NCBI GenBank assembly: GCA_001599935.1
Contig: BCIJ01000022.1
Span: 1-64,000, forward strand
Direction of reading: 5' to 3'
DNA length: 64,000 nt
Source: Holtermannia corniformis
Taxonomy: Eukaryota; Basidiomycota; Tremellomycetes; Holtermanniales
Below, piece by piece: positions 44,504 through 56,415 of the stretch; positions within the stretch are counted from its first letter, which is position 1, and each line of letters opens with the position of its first letter. The notes beneath the pieces were generated by a model. It ran no database searches. It saw only the letters and a program-made list of their open reading frames with translations, and was not told where the DNA came from. The position numbers and the translations under genes were made by a program.

Positions 44504-45803
44504 TCACTTCAGCAACTCTTCAATCACCTGTGACGCAGATCATCAGCGTTGGTTACATGACAGGGCTGCGGTCGTCTTACCACACTCTCATGTATGTTCG
44601 AGACGTTGTTCCCCCGGTAATTCAGCCGCTTGAGGGTCGCGATCTGCGCGCCGTGTTAGCTGCCTTGGCGAGTGCCGGTCCTACAACTCACCACGTGCGG
44701 CCGCTCAAAGCCCATGTTCAAAAACGGCTGCAAGTTCTTCTCATCGAGCCCTGCGAGCTCCGCATCCGTCTTGACTTTGCCACTTGCCTGCACGGCGGTC
44801 TTGCTCGTCGGCGCACGAGCATACGCTTGAGCCCAGTGCCGAGCCGTGTCGTTGAATGATTCCCGGGAGGAGAGGTAGTGCTTTGCGACTTGGCAAACAT
44901 CAGCAATCGTGTGAAGTGGGATGGGCAGAGCTCTGACCTTCGGCGTCTTGCGGATCGTTGGGTTCTGGACTACAGAGAAGAGATTGGAGCGAGATGAGGG
45001 TCGATTTGAGCGTCAACACCTGGTGTTCTCTATAAGCTTTGTGGCGGTGAGACAGTGGAGGGATGAACGCACGGGCGACCAAGCGTCTTTGAGGATATCT
45101 TGAATGGATCGACATCAGCTAATGCTCGACTGTGAAACTTCGTACGAACCGAGACAGATGGCACCCTGTCGAATGTTAACGTTGTGCATTATGGATTGAT
45201 GCGCCGACTTACACTAGCAGACGAGATGTTTGGGTCTTGATAACGTCGAATCAACATTTGTTGGACGCACGAGCTATGCCGACTCACGATAGACTTTGCT
45301 GTGATCCAATGAATCAGTATAGATACTTGTGCTCGCATGACGGCTTGATAACCTACGTGATGAACTTCATCTTGACGGGCTGAAACGGGTACGAGTCGGG
45401 GATGGTGATGTCCTGAGCCAACAAAGTGAGCCAAGTCTGAAACAGCCAGGCCGGACACGCACGACTTCATAGTAGCCGCCCTCGTATGGTGTATCGCTCT
45501 GAAGGTAGTCTCAGCAAATATTGCAGCACTGCGCGCACAGAGCCGAGGTACGCACAGGTCCCGGGAAGGCGCCGATGAGGTGAAATGGAGAATCGCCAAC
45601 CACTGCGTCTGATCAGCACGCCACCGAGGCCTCACTCGCCCACGCTATCACGCACTTTCAATCGAGATCTGGCTATCCTTGTCCTTCTGGCAATCTAGTC
45701 GCCCGAATCAGTCGTGTGAGCCGGAGACTTGATCGACCCCGCTATGATTAGCCAACGTACCCTTGATCTCCTTGGTCACTCTGCGAGTCCGTGCGTCCGA
45801 CAT
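44504..45803 (-). CDS. UBC1: Ubiquitin-conjugating enzyme E2 with UBA domain (Ubc1 type)
   Basis: Thirteen exons splice to a 220-residue E2: 45803-45761, 45694-45656, 45602-45556, 45498-45463, 45412-45357, 45298-45288, 45235-45213, 45165-45150, 45098-45073, 45019-44938, 44888-44692, 44643-44581 and 44527-44504. The UBC fold starts [20 protein letters not shown] and has [33 protein letters not shown] and the catalytic site HPNISSASGAICLDIL, whose Cys forms the ubiquitin thioester. Next come [20 protein letters not shown] and a C-terminal UBA domain ([19 protein letters not shown]), which marks the Ubc1/E2-25K class (yeast Ubc1 is 215 residues). Exons 6-9 are only 11, 23, 16 and 26 nt, and the active Cys lies in the 16-nt exon. 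No long frame reveals this gene, so it is easily missed. Confidence 0.93.
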
Positions 45804-46068
45804 GATGCTTGCGATGTATTGTTTGAGCTCTTGCGATCAGATCGTATGGGTGTAGTGACCAGTCTGACCTGGTCAAAGTGGTGCAAGTCGCCTGCAAGCA
45901 CAAGGCCGTGACCGGTGGAGGGCGCCCGGGCCAGCACAGACGGAGCCGTTGTGGCACGTGGCGCGAGCTCCCGCCTTGCCCGGATTGATATCTGCTACGG
46001 ACTGGACCTTGGAGTAGATTGGGTACCTAGCAACAAAGGTGAAGACAATGCATGGCGGAGAGCGTACA

Positions 46069-48646
46069 CTACCGACAAGCTCGCTGGAGGTACTTGCGCA
46101 CCAGCCCATCCTCGGGATCCGTCAGCAACGGCAGCAGCTTCTCTCGCACGCCCTCGTTGTGCGCCTTGAGCCATCTGCGCTCCTCCCTGGACAGTAGATT
46201 CTTATCGACGAGGTTGGTGCTGATCGGGACCTGCGCATATATAAATCCACCGCAGCAGCTCTCAGCCGCACCGTTCTCACCTGTGTGACCCGCTCCCAAC
46301 CCAGCCATGGCTTTGCTTCGCTCTCAGGTATCGCCTTGTGCTCCATCAGTCCATATTCAGGGCCGTCCGTGAGACTCACTTGGACCGCCTTGCAGATGAT
46401 GACGCTCTCAATTCGGATGCCCCACTGGCCTTCGAGGTAGTAGCCCGGCTCGTTCGAGATAATGTGCCCAGGCTTCAATTCGGCAGGCTTGGGTATACCC
46501 TGAGGCCCTATCGAGCTCTGTAAACTGGCTCATCTGCGCCGTCAGACGACCGACTCACCCTCGTGTACGGCCAAAAAGCTGCCAATCCCGTGGCCAACGC
46601 CGTGACCAAAGTTCTTCTGGTCAAGCCACAAGGGACGACGAGCGAGGATGTCGAGCTTGTCTCCGGTCGTGCCAGACGGAAAATTAACAGTGTCAATCGC
46701 AATGTGACCTTGCAATACACGAGTGTAGGCTCGCTTGACGTCCTGCGGTGGACGTCGGCCAAAGTAGAGCGTTCGCGTGGTGTCGATTGTACCGTCTATG
46801 CGACGGTGATGAATCAACAGGGTTACAGAAGACGCGCAGGCACACACCGAGGTATTGAGCTCCGGCATCACTAAGATCAGATCAGCGTGCGGCTTGCCTG
46901 CTTGTCTGGGACACACATGACGTAGGTCGAATTCACGTCGATCGCACGATCCTTGCCCTTCTCAGGCGCATAGTGCGGCAGCGCTGACCAGGTCAGACGA
47001 TGTGCAGAGCGAACGTATACCACTCACCGCCGTTCGGTCCCGAAGCGCTGATGTTTTCATATGCAAGACCTCTGCGCTGGGAGTCAGCCGCGGTATCAGC
47101 TTCGCCATATCGACTGACGCAAAACGCGCTTCACGACTTCTGAACTCTGTGAGCTTTTCTCCAGCCTCCCACTCGCCAACCCTGTGGCCTTTCCGACGGA
47201 GTTCATGATCCAGCCAAGCAAGCCATCGGATCTGCGGATCTGTATCAGCTGATAAGGTCGATCGCAACGGGATCCTCTCGCACCGTAGCGCGGCCGTCGC
47301 GAAGATACGCGTCTCGGAAACCTTGTTGCTCGACCGGGTTCTTGATTGCCTTGGCGGCTTCAACGGGACACGGAATGAGCTCAACGCGCGCCTGGTGATA
47401 TCAGCTTGCCGAACAAGTCTTTTGGTAAGGGCGGACCTCGCCAATCTTGTCGACGAGAGCGTAGGACGCTTCCTTTGGTGCTAGCACTTTGATCTTCTCT
47501 CCCTGTTCTCTGACCCATTCAACGACCTTGTCCAGACCATAGTCTTGCACTTCGATCCCGTCTTGCTCCCATTGATCGCGCAACGCTTCGTTCTGCACCT
47601 TGCGAGGATCGATAAACAGCACACAGCGGTCCGCACTGACAGCGACATAGGCATATGCAACAGGCACAAAGGGGATGTCACCTTGGCAGCGGATGTTGAG
47701 GAGCCACGCGATGGATGGGAGCACGGGCAGGATATATACGTGGTGTTGGGAGGGTAGGGTTGTGCGGAGATTGGCGAGCTTTGAGGCAGTGTGCTCGCCG
47801 CTGAATGAGTATGGGTGGTGGTGGATTGGCGCGAGTGACCGGGATGGGCGGGAAGAGTTGATGCTGTCGATCAAGTTGGATGATGGGAACACAAGGGCCG
47901 AGTGCCGGTGCACGATGCGAGCCTTTAGTGCACGAGCGGTAGCTGAGTCGAGCCATGAGCTCCATTTGATTCAAGCATGCACAACGTACTGTACGAGATC
48001 AATGCTGGGTCAATGCCGATTCTGACTCCCTCGTCGAGATCCTAGAACGCCTCGATTCAGCACTGTTCCATTCGTCTTACGTCGTAGACTCACTTCCGCC
48101 ACCCAATCGATCCACCCTTTGGCACCACTGTCCCCAACCCGGACGACTCGCCACACCTTCGGATCAACCTGACGTCCCGCTTGTACCCAATACCGGCTAT
48201 CGACAAAGAGAAGCGCCTGATCAGCAGAAACAAGGGCTTGACCTGCAGATCCATCGAATCTGTCGCGGCGTGAGTATTGTAGCCTCCGTTCCACTTCAGC
48301 CTTGGCGCACCCAGTGATCCATTCCCGGCGCTTCTCGCTCGAACCAACCCATTCGGACTACACCAGTGAGCCGAGGTAGCTCATACAGTCGGGGCCACGG
48401 ACCTGGTGCTCGTCTTCGCTCGGTATCACACTATTCAAGGCGTCAGGTCTGGCAATGCACTCGACATCGACAGACTCACTACCAGTCCACCTTGGCCTCT
48501 CGCATCACTGCACGAAGGTCCTCGAGACGACTACTGACGACATGATGCGCCAGCGTTGTATAACACTTGTCCGAAACCAGGCGGGACTGCACGTCGTGTC
48601 TCTCAGGAGCTTCTGGGCGTGACCTGGAGAAGAGCGAGCAGAGCAT
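46069..48646 (-). CDS. Xaa-Pro aminopeptidase (M24B, aminopeptidase P)
   Basis: Removes N-terminal residues preceding proline, using two metal ions. Starts at 48646 (MLCSLFSRSRPEAPERHD) with SSRLEDLRAVMREAKVDWY and IPSEDEHQ, typical of the N-terminal creatinase fold. A second such block contains HHPYSFSGEHTASKLANLR and VYILPVLPSIAWLLNIRCQGDIP. The catalytic pita-bread domain has YFGRRPPQDVKRAYTRVLQGHIA, the ligand His in NFGHGVGHGIGSFLAVHEG, and the ligand Glu residues in NEPGYYLEGQWGIRIES. The end matches family (NLVDKNLLSREERRWLKAHNEGVREKL). No mitochondrial leader is obvious, suggesting the cytosolic enzyme. More than ten short introns are present. Confidence 0.88.
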
Positions 48647-48880
48647 GGTGGTAGCTCAGTGAGCGCGACTGAGGGGCAACTGTTGGTTGCGGTGGCCGCA
48701 AGTGGAGGTTCGTGCCTGAGCCTCGACTTGACAGAAACAAGGGAAGGATCTACTGAAATGACGGAAAAGAGCACTGGCAGTACGAGTCCTGTCTGTCCAT
48801 CAGTCCCATCCGGATGTATTCTAGGTCGAGGCGCACATCTCGGGTCAAGTCTAATGCATGGTGCGTTTGATACCGACAAA

Positions 48881-49992
48881 TCAGTCCCATACGAGCTTGC
48901 CATTATCGTCAATGGTCGCCTTTTGGCCGCCGCTGAGGACCTTGCCTCCGCTCTTGGCCTTTTTACGCTCATTCTGCTTGTAGATCTCGTTGATCCGCTC
49001 TCTGCCACCGGTCAGCGCTCTGCCCCAAAGGTCCAGAATAGAGCCGACGTACCGTTCGAGACCTCGTCGGTGCTCGGCCAGCCGTCGCTGCCGATCTGCT
49101 TCCTCTGCCTCCCTTTGCGCTTTCTTGGCCGCGGTTTGAGCTTGATTCTTGCGCTGCAACTTGGTCGAGACGGGCAGCGGTTGCGAGGTCGATGTCGGCA
49201 CTTTTGGCTTGTTGGAGATGGAGATTGATTGCGGCTCTGACGCGTCGTCAGCTTGAGTCAGTGATAGCTGGGTATGAGAGATACTTTTGCTCTTGACGGG
49301 GACAACGTCCCACCCATCGTCGTCGTTTGTCCGCTCCCCGCTCCCGCTCAACGAGATTGACGCCGACCCGGTTCCTGAAGACCCCTTGACGCGCTCCTCA
49401 CCCGACTCGCTAGTGTCATCACTGACGACTGGCTCGAGCTTGGAGGCGTGTGTCCCAGCTGTGCTTTTTCCAACACCAACAACCCGTCGAGGTCCCTTCG
49501 GCCGGTCTTTGGCAGCGAGCATACTAAGTTGCAACTTTACGTCAGCACAGCACAACACTGCGGATGCGAATGCTAGGATATAACGGACTCATCGACCGGC
49601 GTTGCGGCGGGCTTGGCCTTGATCCTCTCTGCCAGCGTCATCTCCTTGACCTTTTTCAACGGTGTCGCATTCGACAAAGCGGGGAACTCGGGATCGGACG
49701 TAGATCGGTCAGAGGGGGTGTCGTGTGTCTGTGCTGGTAGTGCCGGGACAGATTCGCGATCCGCCTTCTTCCCCTTCTTGCCCTTGACAGCCGCCTCGCT
49801 CTCCTGGACAGGGTTCATCGCCGCCGACTTGACATCCTCGACGACATCCCCGGCACCCTTGCCTCGCTTCTTCCGATTCTTCTTCGACTTGGATCTCCCC
49901 TCTTTTGCGGCCTTTGGCAGCAGCTGCGACCCGATGGCAAGGAGCGCGATCAAGCCCGCAGTGACTAGGACCTCTGTTGAGATGTAGGGCAT
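48881..49992 (-). CDS. Lysine-rich protein with N-terminal membrane anchor
   Basis: Starts MPYISTEVLVTAGLIALLAIGSQLLP at 49992: a single hydrophobic anchor followed by a strongly basic stretch (KSKKNRKKRGKGAG), which predicts an inside-facing C-terminal domain. One short intron near 49515-49575 joins ERIKAKPAATPVDES to the second exon. The remainder is charged and probably disordered, with GWDVVPVKSKS, a coiled-coil KKAQREAEEADRQRRLAEHRRGLE and a conserved-looking end KVLSGGQKATIDDNGKLVW. I do not recognise a named family. An ER-membrane location is a guess from the anchor. Overall length is about 350 residues. Confidence 0.7.
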
Positions 49993-50302
49993 GGTTGCGG
50001 ACCCGGTTGCTGGCGAATGCACGGCCGGTGCCACGTTGACGCGCTTGCTGGGATACTCATCACGTGATTTTAGCTTCTCACTGGAGACCCCACACTCAAC
50101 AAGTCTAGAGGCGCCGGACGTTTTGGAAACGGGGCAGGGTGACGCATGGAGAGCAAGCTGACGACTTGAGAGTGCACACTCACTCCCTTGGAGCCTTTCA
50201 AGCCGTTCGATACGTAGGGCAAGCTTGTAGAACCCAGCAGGCATCGCCGAAGAAGCTGCAAGCTCCCTACCTGTCACGTCTGTGCTGAGCAGGACGGACG
50301 CT
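49993..50302. promoter_or_regulatory. Divergent intergenic region
   Basis: 310 bp between two divergent start codons (49992 and 50303). Contains no supported gene; both promoters must be here. No known motif is clear. Confidence 0.4.
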
Positions 50303-50944
50303 ATGAGCAGTAGCAGTACTATGTCGCTGAGCTATGAGGGGTTGGTGGAGCGTGAGTGTCTGGGCAGTCACTAGCGGCATATCGGAGCTGACGCCGCTCC
50401 CTAGTGGTGAAGCGCTCGTATGCGCTTGGGTGGACACAGGGCTATGACCACGGCGAACCGCAACCGGTTGATTTGCGCCATGAAGAGGTGATCAAGCTCC
50501 TACAAGATGTGATGCCGGCAGAGTTTTCGCCAACGGAGAGCAGGTGAGTGGGGATTTTCAGGTTTGAACAGACATTGACGGGCTTGCAGTAGCAGCGGTC
50601 GATTGCGCAGCGTCGGCGACACACCGGTGCTTTCTGATGGCCAATCCAGCCCCGAAGGGTCCTCCGTACTCTCACCCCACACACCAGCTACTCGGTCATC
50701 GCCACCTACTGCGTATCTCTGTGCAAAGGATCAGGACCAGAAGGCCAGCTTCGCCGAAGTGCCGGGTTCAACGGGCCAAGGCGTGGCGGGTACGGGGAAG
50801 GCTTTGGCCACTGTCGGGGAGGGCTTGCGGGGTCTCGGCTTACTCTTGTATGACGGCGTTGAAGGGTGAGCAAACCCAGCATCGCTGTTTGTTGGACACA
50901 ACTGACATCCACAGACCGCATTCGCCGAAGCAGCAGACGCGCCA

Positions 50945-50977
<33 letters not shown>

Positions 50978-53480
50978 ATCACTGCCGTCAGTCCCGGTAG
51001 CATCACTGCGGAACGCATCACCGCACCTATCGCCTCTAACCCAACCTCCCCAACTGCAACCTACCAATTGGATACAGAACGAATGGACCTTTGCGAGACT
51101 GTGGGATGTCGTACAGAGGCCAACGGCCCCTCAGACTTGGGATGTTGTGACAAGTACCGGTGTCAAACAGTCACAAGCAATCAGCAATCCCCAAGCCTTC
51201 GCTTCGGTGCAAGACTTTATGCGCGCCGTACGGATCCCCATCTTTAATGATGCTTGGGCACGACTGCAAGACTTCAATCACGACAATGTCTTTGTACACT
51301 TGAGTGCGCTGCAAGCAGCTGTGGCGCAGGCCCAAGAGCATGAGCGCTCTCGACAGTCCGAACGAACGGGACGTGTCGCGATGCAGACGAAGAAGCAGAA
51401 AGCTGCCGAAAAATGTAATTGGGCCGGACCACCCTTCGATGATGAGACCAAGCTGGCAGGTTGGAACTTCCGGATCTGGGCGGCAACTGCAAGTGGAGGT
51501 TGGAGGCTGCAGGTGAGACGTTCCAAACTTGACTGGACGCGGTTGACCGACTCAAGGCTTATGTCGACCGCAACTACTGGATCGTCGCCACTGGGCGGTC
51601 GACGCCGTCCATCTTTATACGCGCATTTTCATCCTCCTGCAAGCCCCCATGAGAGAGCTACTCTGGCGCATCTACCGGGAAGACGGTCAGCAAGTTGTGT
51701 TCACTTCTTACGACGCGCTTTCTCCGGGCGACTACTTCATGGTTCTTCTGGATCAGAGCGGTGAGCAGCCATGTTGTATGCAGTGTCTGTGCGCTGAGTT
51801 ACCAAGGCTCATTAGGGCGCCCGACACCATTCGAAGCCGAGTACGAGGAAGTCAATTACATCGTGCCGGAAGAGTACCAGATGGCCGATATCAAATTCGG
51901 AAGCACCTTTGAGGAGGTGGGCTCGGGAATGGTACTGTGGGCATTCCAGAAAGTGGGTACTCTGCGTTAACGACTTTTCGCGAGCTCATAAAACCCGTAG
52001 CCCGCCAGGGTAGGTTCTTCGATCATTTCCACAGTCGATCACTGATTGTCTTTTGCAAGGCCGTGGTGCCTTTGAAGCTGATCAAGGATCGCGATCAGCA
52101 CTGTCTTCTGTCCTCACGGTCTATCAGGCAAGAATCAGGGATTTCGCTCTTCCGGCACTCCATCGCCCACGCCATCCCACTCGCGGAGTGGCCGGAGGTG
52201 AGAATCAGACTCCTATCGAAAGGACTGACTGACTAAGGAGTCAGATCTATCTCGCCATGGCTACGTATGATCCGGGCCACCTCCAGTGGAATCAGCTGCT
52301 CGCCAAGCTCTACCAAGGACAACGCTACAGTTTCTTCCACAGCCTGGCGCTGCTGCCGCACCATCCCACCAATCTGTTTGCATCCAACGAAGAGGCCGAA
52401 TCGAAGCTTTACGATCGTCACTACATTTATGTGGACCCTTTCGAACGTGAATCCGTCTGGATGGAAGGTACCATTAAAGGAGACGGAATTCCCATGTTGG
52501 ATCAGCTGCGGCATGGGCAGCCCTTCGCGCGAGCGCCATCGTCCGTCCAAGACGAGTTGAGAGCGCCTGCCGCGATAGGCCACTTGTTTCGCATGAAACG
52601 CGTGCTAAATCTTCGATGTGGCCTTGTCGACCCCGAGAGCTACCTGGGCGTCCCCAGAAACGGTTTCCGGGTGATCGCGCTGCTATCGTCCGGCGCAGAC
52701 GCGTCCGGAAGCCGTCCGGCGTCCCGATCACCGGCCGCAGGCACCTCCCAGAGCGATCCAGCGTCACCCGTCAACTCGACTGGGATCATGGCCGACGAAT
52801 TCGGCCGGAAACCCGTGGCAGCAAGTATGACAGACAACCAGACGCTCAACTCGAACTCGACGGGGAGTCACTGTAGCAGCAGCAGCGCCTCTGATAGCGT
52901 CTCGAGCAAAACGACGAGCTCCAGCGCGACCAGCTTCTCGACGCAAAGTTCAGAGGGAGGACTCAGGGCAGGCAAGGGCCTCGTGCTTGCGACGCTGGCA
53001 GAAAACAAGCAAGATCAGCCGAGCGGGTCCCGGATCGAGGCCGATGCTGAGCAATGGAAGTTGGGCGACGATGGCGAGGATCCAGCATACGAGCAGAAGC
53101 AGGTTGATATGTGCGTCAAGCACGAGCAGGATCGCGAAGTATTCAAGGGCGAACCTCTGGCGTTGGAACTGCAAGAGTTCAGATGGGCCCAGCAGATGCT
53201 CGAACTGTACCTCGAGATGGTGACCTCGGCGGCTATGACACCGTCGTTCATCGACCATCGCAACTACTGGGAATACAAGATCCGGCAACGCCTCGAAGAG
53301 GAAGAAGACGTCGAATACGAGTGGCAAACACAACACGTTCTCGATCAGGCTGCAGATGATGACATTGCCATCACCGACATCATCAGTACGTTGCAGTGCA
53401 ATACGCACTCACTGTTCGAATATGTACTGACGAGCACAGCTGAATTGCGAAACTTAGTCGAGGCTTCGGCACATGAGTAG
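50303..53480 (+). CDS. Large protein of unrecognised family
   Basis: Begins MSSSSTMSLSYEGLVE; an intron at about 50352-50403 leads to LVKRSYALGWTQGYDHGEP and VIKLLQDVMPAEFSPTES. Further exons give GLRGLGLLLYDGVEG, a glutamine run (50949-50975), and the conserved-looking block NEWTFARLWDVVQRP, FMRAVRIPIFNDAWARLQDF and KLAGWNFRIWAATASGGWRLQ. Later come VNYIVPEEYQMADIKFGSTFEEVGSG, and EWPE-IYLAMATYDPGHLQW across the 52200-52244 intron. Then FERESVWMEGTIKGDGIPMLDQLRHGQPF, a serine-rich linker and a helical acidic C-terminus ending LVEASAHE. The phase is kept at each junction I checked, so this is one gene of roughly 950 residues, not two. No catalytic motif, membrane segment or known domain is recognised. 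Confidence 0.6.
50949..50975 (+). repeat. (CAG)9 microsatellite encoding polyglutamine
   Basis: Nine CAG codons in frame of the large unrecognised protein, preceded by QTRQE. The spliced phase gives glutamine; the unspliced upstream frame would misread it as polyalanine. Confidence 0.85.
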
Positions 53481-54336
53481 TGGCCCCAGTGGAGATATGT
53501 ATCAGTGTGATCAGTACGACCATTAGCCAGCCGTGCGGTGCTCGAGGTAGCTGTGGGCTGGACCATAGTGAACGATTGTCTGCAGCTCGCCTACGAGTAG
53601 TCATCGCACAGTTGCATTGACGCAAGGAGGGACATAGCCGAGACCGTCTCCCGATCTCGCTGATCATCGAGAGTGTTGAGATGTAGGCTTGAATGACTGA
53701 TGCATCGCCGCGCCGCCGGCGAGCTTTTAACCACTCTGGATAACGCCGTAACACCGCTAACCCCTCTACAGAGAGCTTCGCCTGGTCCCTTCACCGATGA
53801 GTATGACGACGACTTCCTGGCTGTCAACCACGCGGCTCGACCTCAGGAGGTAGACGACAGCCAATAAATGGTACTAAGTATAGCGTGCATAGAGCTCACA
53901 AAACACTCGAGATGGTGGATCACGTCGTATGCGGTGCGGGGAGCCCCTTTGCTGATTTGGACAGTTTCACGATTGCTATGCAACACAGATGATTACCTTG
54001 AGGCAGCAGCGCCTGCTTAGAGCGCTTGATCCGTGGTCGTATCACGGGCATCCTTTGGCGGACGCCGAGATCCTTGCAATAACACTGTTTCACCCAAATG
54101 ATCAGCGAGGCCTCAAATACTCCTTACAAAGCTCCTTTGTAGCCAGTGCAGTTGAAACCAATCTTTGTGCAGGGGCTTTACCCACGAAAGCACAAAGAGG
54201 GATCAGCATGACTACGCAACGTCCACGTATAGTTCGACTTGCTGCGCTTTGTGTCTGACACACCCACACTCCTTCGTGTTAGCGGGTCCTTGTGTTAGCC
54301 TCCCGCATCTGTACTATTGATCTTTGCTAGCTCAGC
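53481..54336. other. Intergenic region before the GH128-like gene
   Basis: About 850 bp, the longest gene-free stretch of the right half. Short frames here have no family signal or consistent splice sites. Presumably it contains the 3' end of the previous gene and an extended promoter for the secreted hydrolase. Confidence 0.45.
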
Positions 54337-55856
54337 ATGCTCTCGTACCGTGCAAGCTTTGCCCTGGTGGCAGCCCTCGGTGCTCTTTCGGTGTCAGCAG
54401 CGCCTACCTTGCAGCCTCGCGCTGGCAATTCGGTGAGTTCCGCTTCGTCTGATAGCGAAGCGCTGTGATCAACGGCGCTCACGCCCTTTAGAAAGCTGGA
54501 CTTGCGATTGCCAACCAGGAGCCATCAGGTGCGTACCTTGACAAGTTCTTTGGCGGTACCTCGGTAGGTTGCTATGGCAAGGATGCACTATGGTCGCTGA
54601 AATACTGTATTGTAGAGCATCGCGTGGTGGTTCAATTGGTTCTCGTCAGTACAGCCTTACAGGCGGTAACCCATAGCTGACGCTCTCAACAGCAACACGG
54701 ATCACCTTGGAGGCAATCACGGCGGCGCTTTCGTCCCGACCATCTATACGGGCACTGACGAGTACATCAACGGCAAACTCGAAGCCGGCGCCAAGTATGT
54801 CATGGGGTGGAACGAGCCAGACCTCGATATCGCCGGTGTTGCCGTCAAGATTGATGCTGCTGCAGCCACAACCGTCACTAAGTGAGATCACTACTGTCCA
54901 TGAGCTGCAGATACTTACATTATCAGGTGGAAGCAAATCGTAGCGTTTCGTGACAAGGATCCTTCCATCAAGATTGTGTCCCCGGCACCAGCAGGAGGCG
55001 CGGAATGGCTTACCGTCAGTAGCTTACGGGTCTGAGAACGACCACCGACGCAGAGTAGACTTTCTTTGGCAACATCTGTCCATCGGGCTTGGCGGGCTGC
55101 GCACTCGTACGTATCCACTGCGCTGTCAAACTTCCATCATAAACGTTTTGCCAGGCCCCCGACATCGTCGCCATGCATGGCTACTCCACGTCTCTTGAGG
55201 ACTTCAAGAACAAGGTTGGCAAATTCAAAGGTTTCGGGAAGGACGTATGGGTGACAGAATGGGCCGCACATGTAAGTACATAGCCTGCGGTGCTACGAGT
55301 CATCTGAATGTCTTCAGGACTGGGGCAAATCGATCGACCAACAGCCAGGCGCGGCTGCGGTAGCGCAATTCATGAGTATGTTCGGCAACCGACTCGCTGG
55401 CAGAACTGATACCATCACAGAGGACACGCGCAACTGGATGGACGGACAAGATTACATCAAGTAAGGAAGCGCCCCTTTGTTGGTTCCGAGCTGATACAAG
55501 CAGGCGCTACGCGTGGTTCGGTGCAGCGACCAACACTGACCTCCTACACAATGTCAACCCCGCCTGCCGTCTCGTCAAAGACTCGGGCGCCTTAACAGAC
55601 CTGTCAGTCTCAAAGTAGGGTGAGGATCACGCGCTGACACCCTTTGAGGGGCAATCAATACATCGCCGGGTCTGGTGCCGCCACAAACGGAAATGACGAC
55701 ACCAACAGCGTTGTTGTTGTCCCATCTGCCGTCGTCACGTCGACCACCCCACCTGTAGTCGTCCCCACTGCTGTCGACACCAACACAAGGGAGACCAAGG
55801 GTAATGTGGTTTGGGTCACAGAGGTGCACACCGAGGTGGTCACAGTGTGGCAGTAA
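54337..55856 (+). CDS. Secreted GH128-like (Asl1 type) glycoside hydrolase
   Basis: Starts MLSYRASFALVAALGALSVSAAPTL after splitting: a classic signal peptide with AxA cleavage before PTLQPR. About nine short introns. The catalytic barrel shows SIAWWFNW, FVPTIYTG, YVMGWNEPDL (the likely acid/base Glu after Asn), IVSPAPAGGAEWL, DIVAMHGYSTSLEDFKN and DVWVTEWAAHD (the likely nucleophile Glu), then YAWFGAATN. This pattern is that of the Asl1 glycosyl hydrolase catalytic core, family GH128, which cleaves beta-1,3-glucan of fungal walls. It ends with a threonine/valine-rich tail (VVTSTTPPVVVPTAVDTN) probably O-mannosylated. No GPI signal is clear at the C-terminus. A role in wall remodelling is inferred. 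Confidence 0.85.
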
Positions 55857-56415
55857 AGCCTGTGCTCGAACGTACGAGCCTCTTCTGACGCGATTAAATT
55901 TGCTGTATATGGATACTTGCCGAGCAGCTGTGCCAAGGTGCCATCGAAAGTGCATCCAGTCTTTGCGGTTCAGGTGCGAGGCCGATGAAATCGTAGAAAC
56001 GGTGAAGTGCAACCTGGTACACGCTCTGTCCAACGGCCAAGCCAATGGACAGCTCAGTAGCCTATGTGGGTTGTTCTCTCAGCGAATAGACACCCATTAC
56101 TGCGATGCAAGCCCTTGGCATCAACTCTGGCGTGGCCACCATCAGCCGCCGGTGTTTGAAACGTTGCCCGTCCGTTCAGGCACGGCGCCGGCTCATTGGT
56201 CACATCGGTGAAACGCGACTTGTGCAGAAACGCAGCTGCATCATCGGGAACCCAGCTGGGACCCGATCGCGTAGCGGCCTCAAGGCGTCCTCACGACCGT
56301 TCGCCAAGGTGGATGACGTGTCTCCCGATTTTGCGTCTAGGCTGGAAAAACCGCACGAGGACAACACACAAGCTAGCAACGCACAGCCGAACGCTACTGC
56401 CGGCCCGGGAAGACG
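55857..56415. other. Intergenic region before the histidine kinase
   Basis: About 560 bp. Open frames exist (for example from 56105) but the kinase family start is the ATG at 56416, so I treat this as promoter and 5' leader. Short upstream ATGs may precede the main start; their role is unknown. Confidence 0.4.

Noticed and set aside
44440..44859. Plus-strand frame of 139 codons after MSH6
   Set aside because: Antisense to the UBC1 UBA-domain exons, which splice into a full-length E2.
52257..53480. Independent gene starting at ATG 52257
   Set aside because: The preceding exon joins it in phase across a short intron (EWPE to IYLAMATYDP), so it is the 3' part of the 50303 gene.
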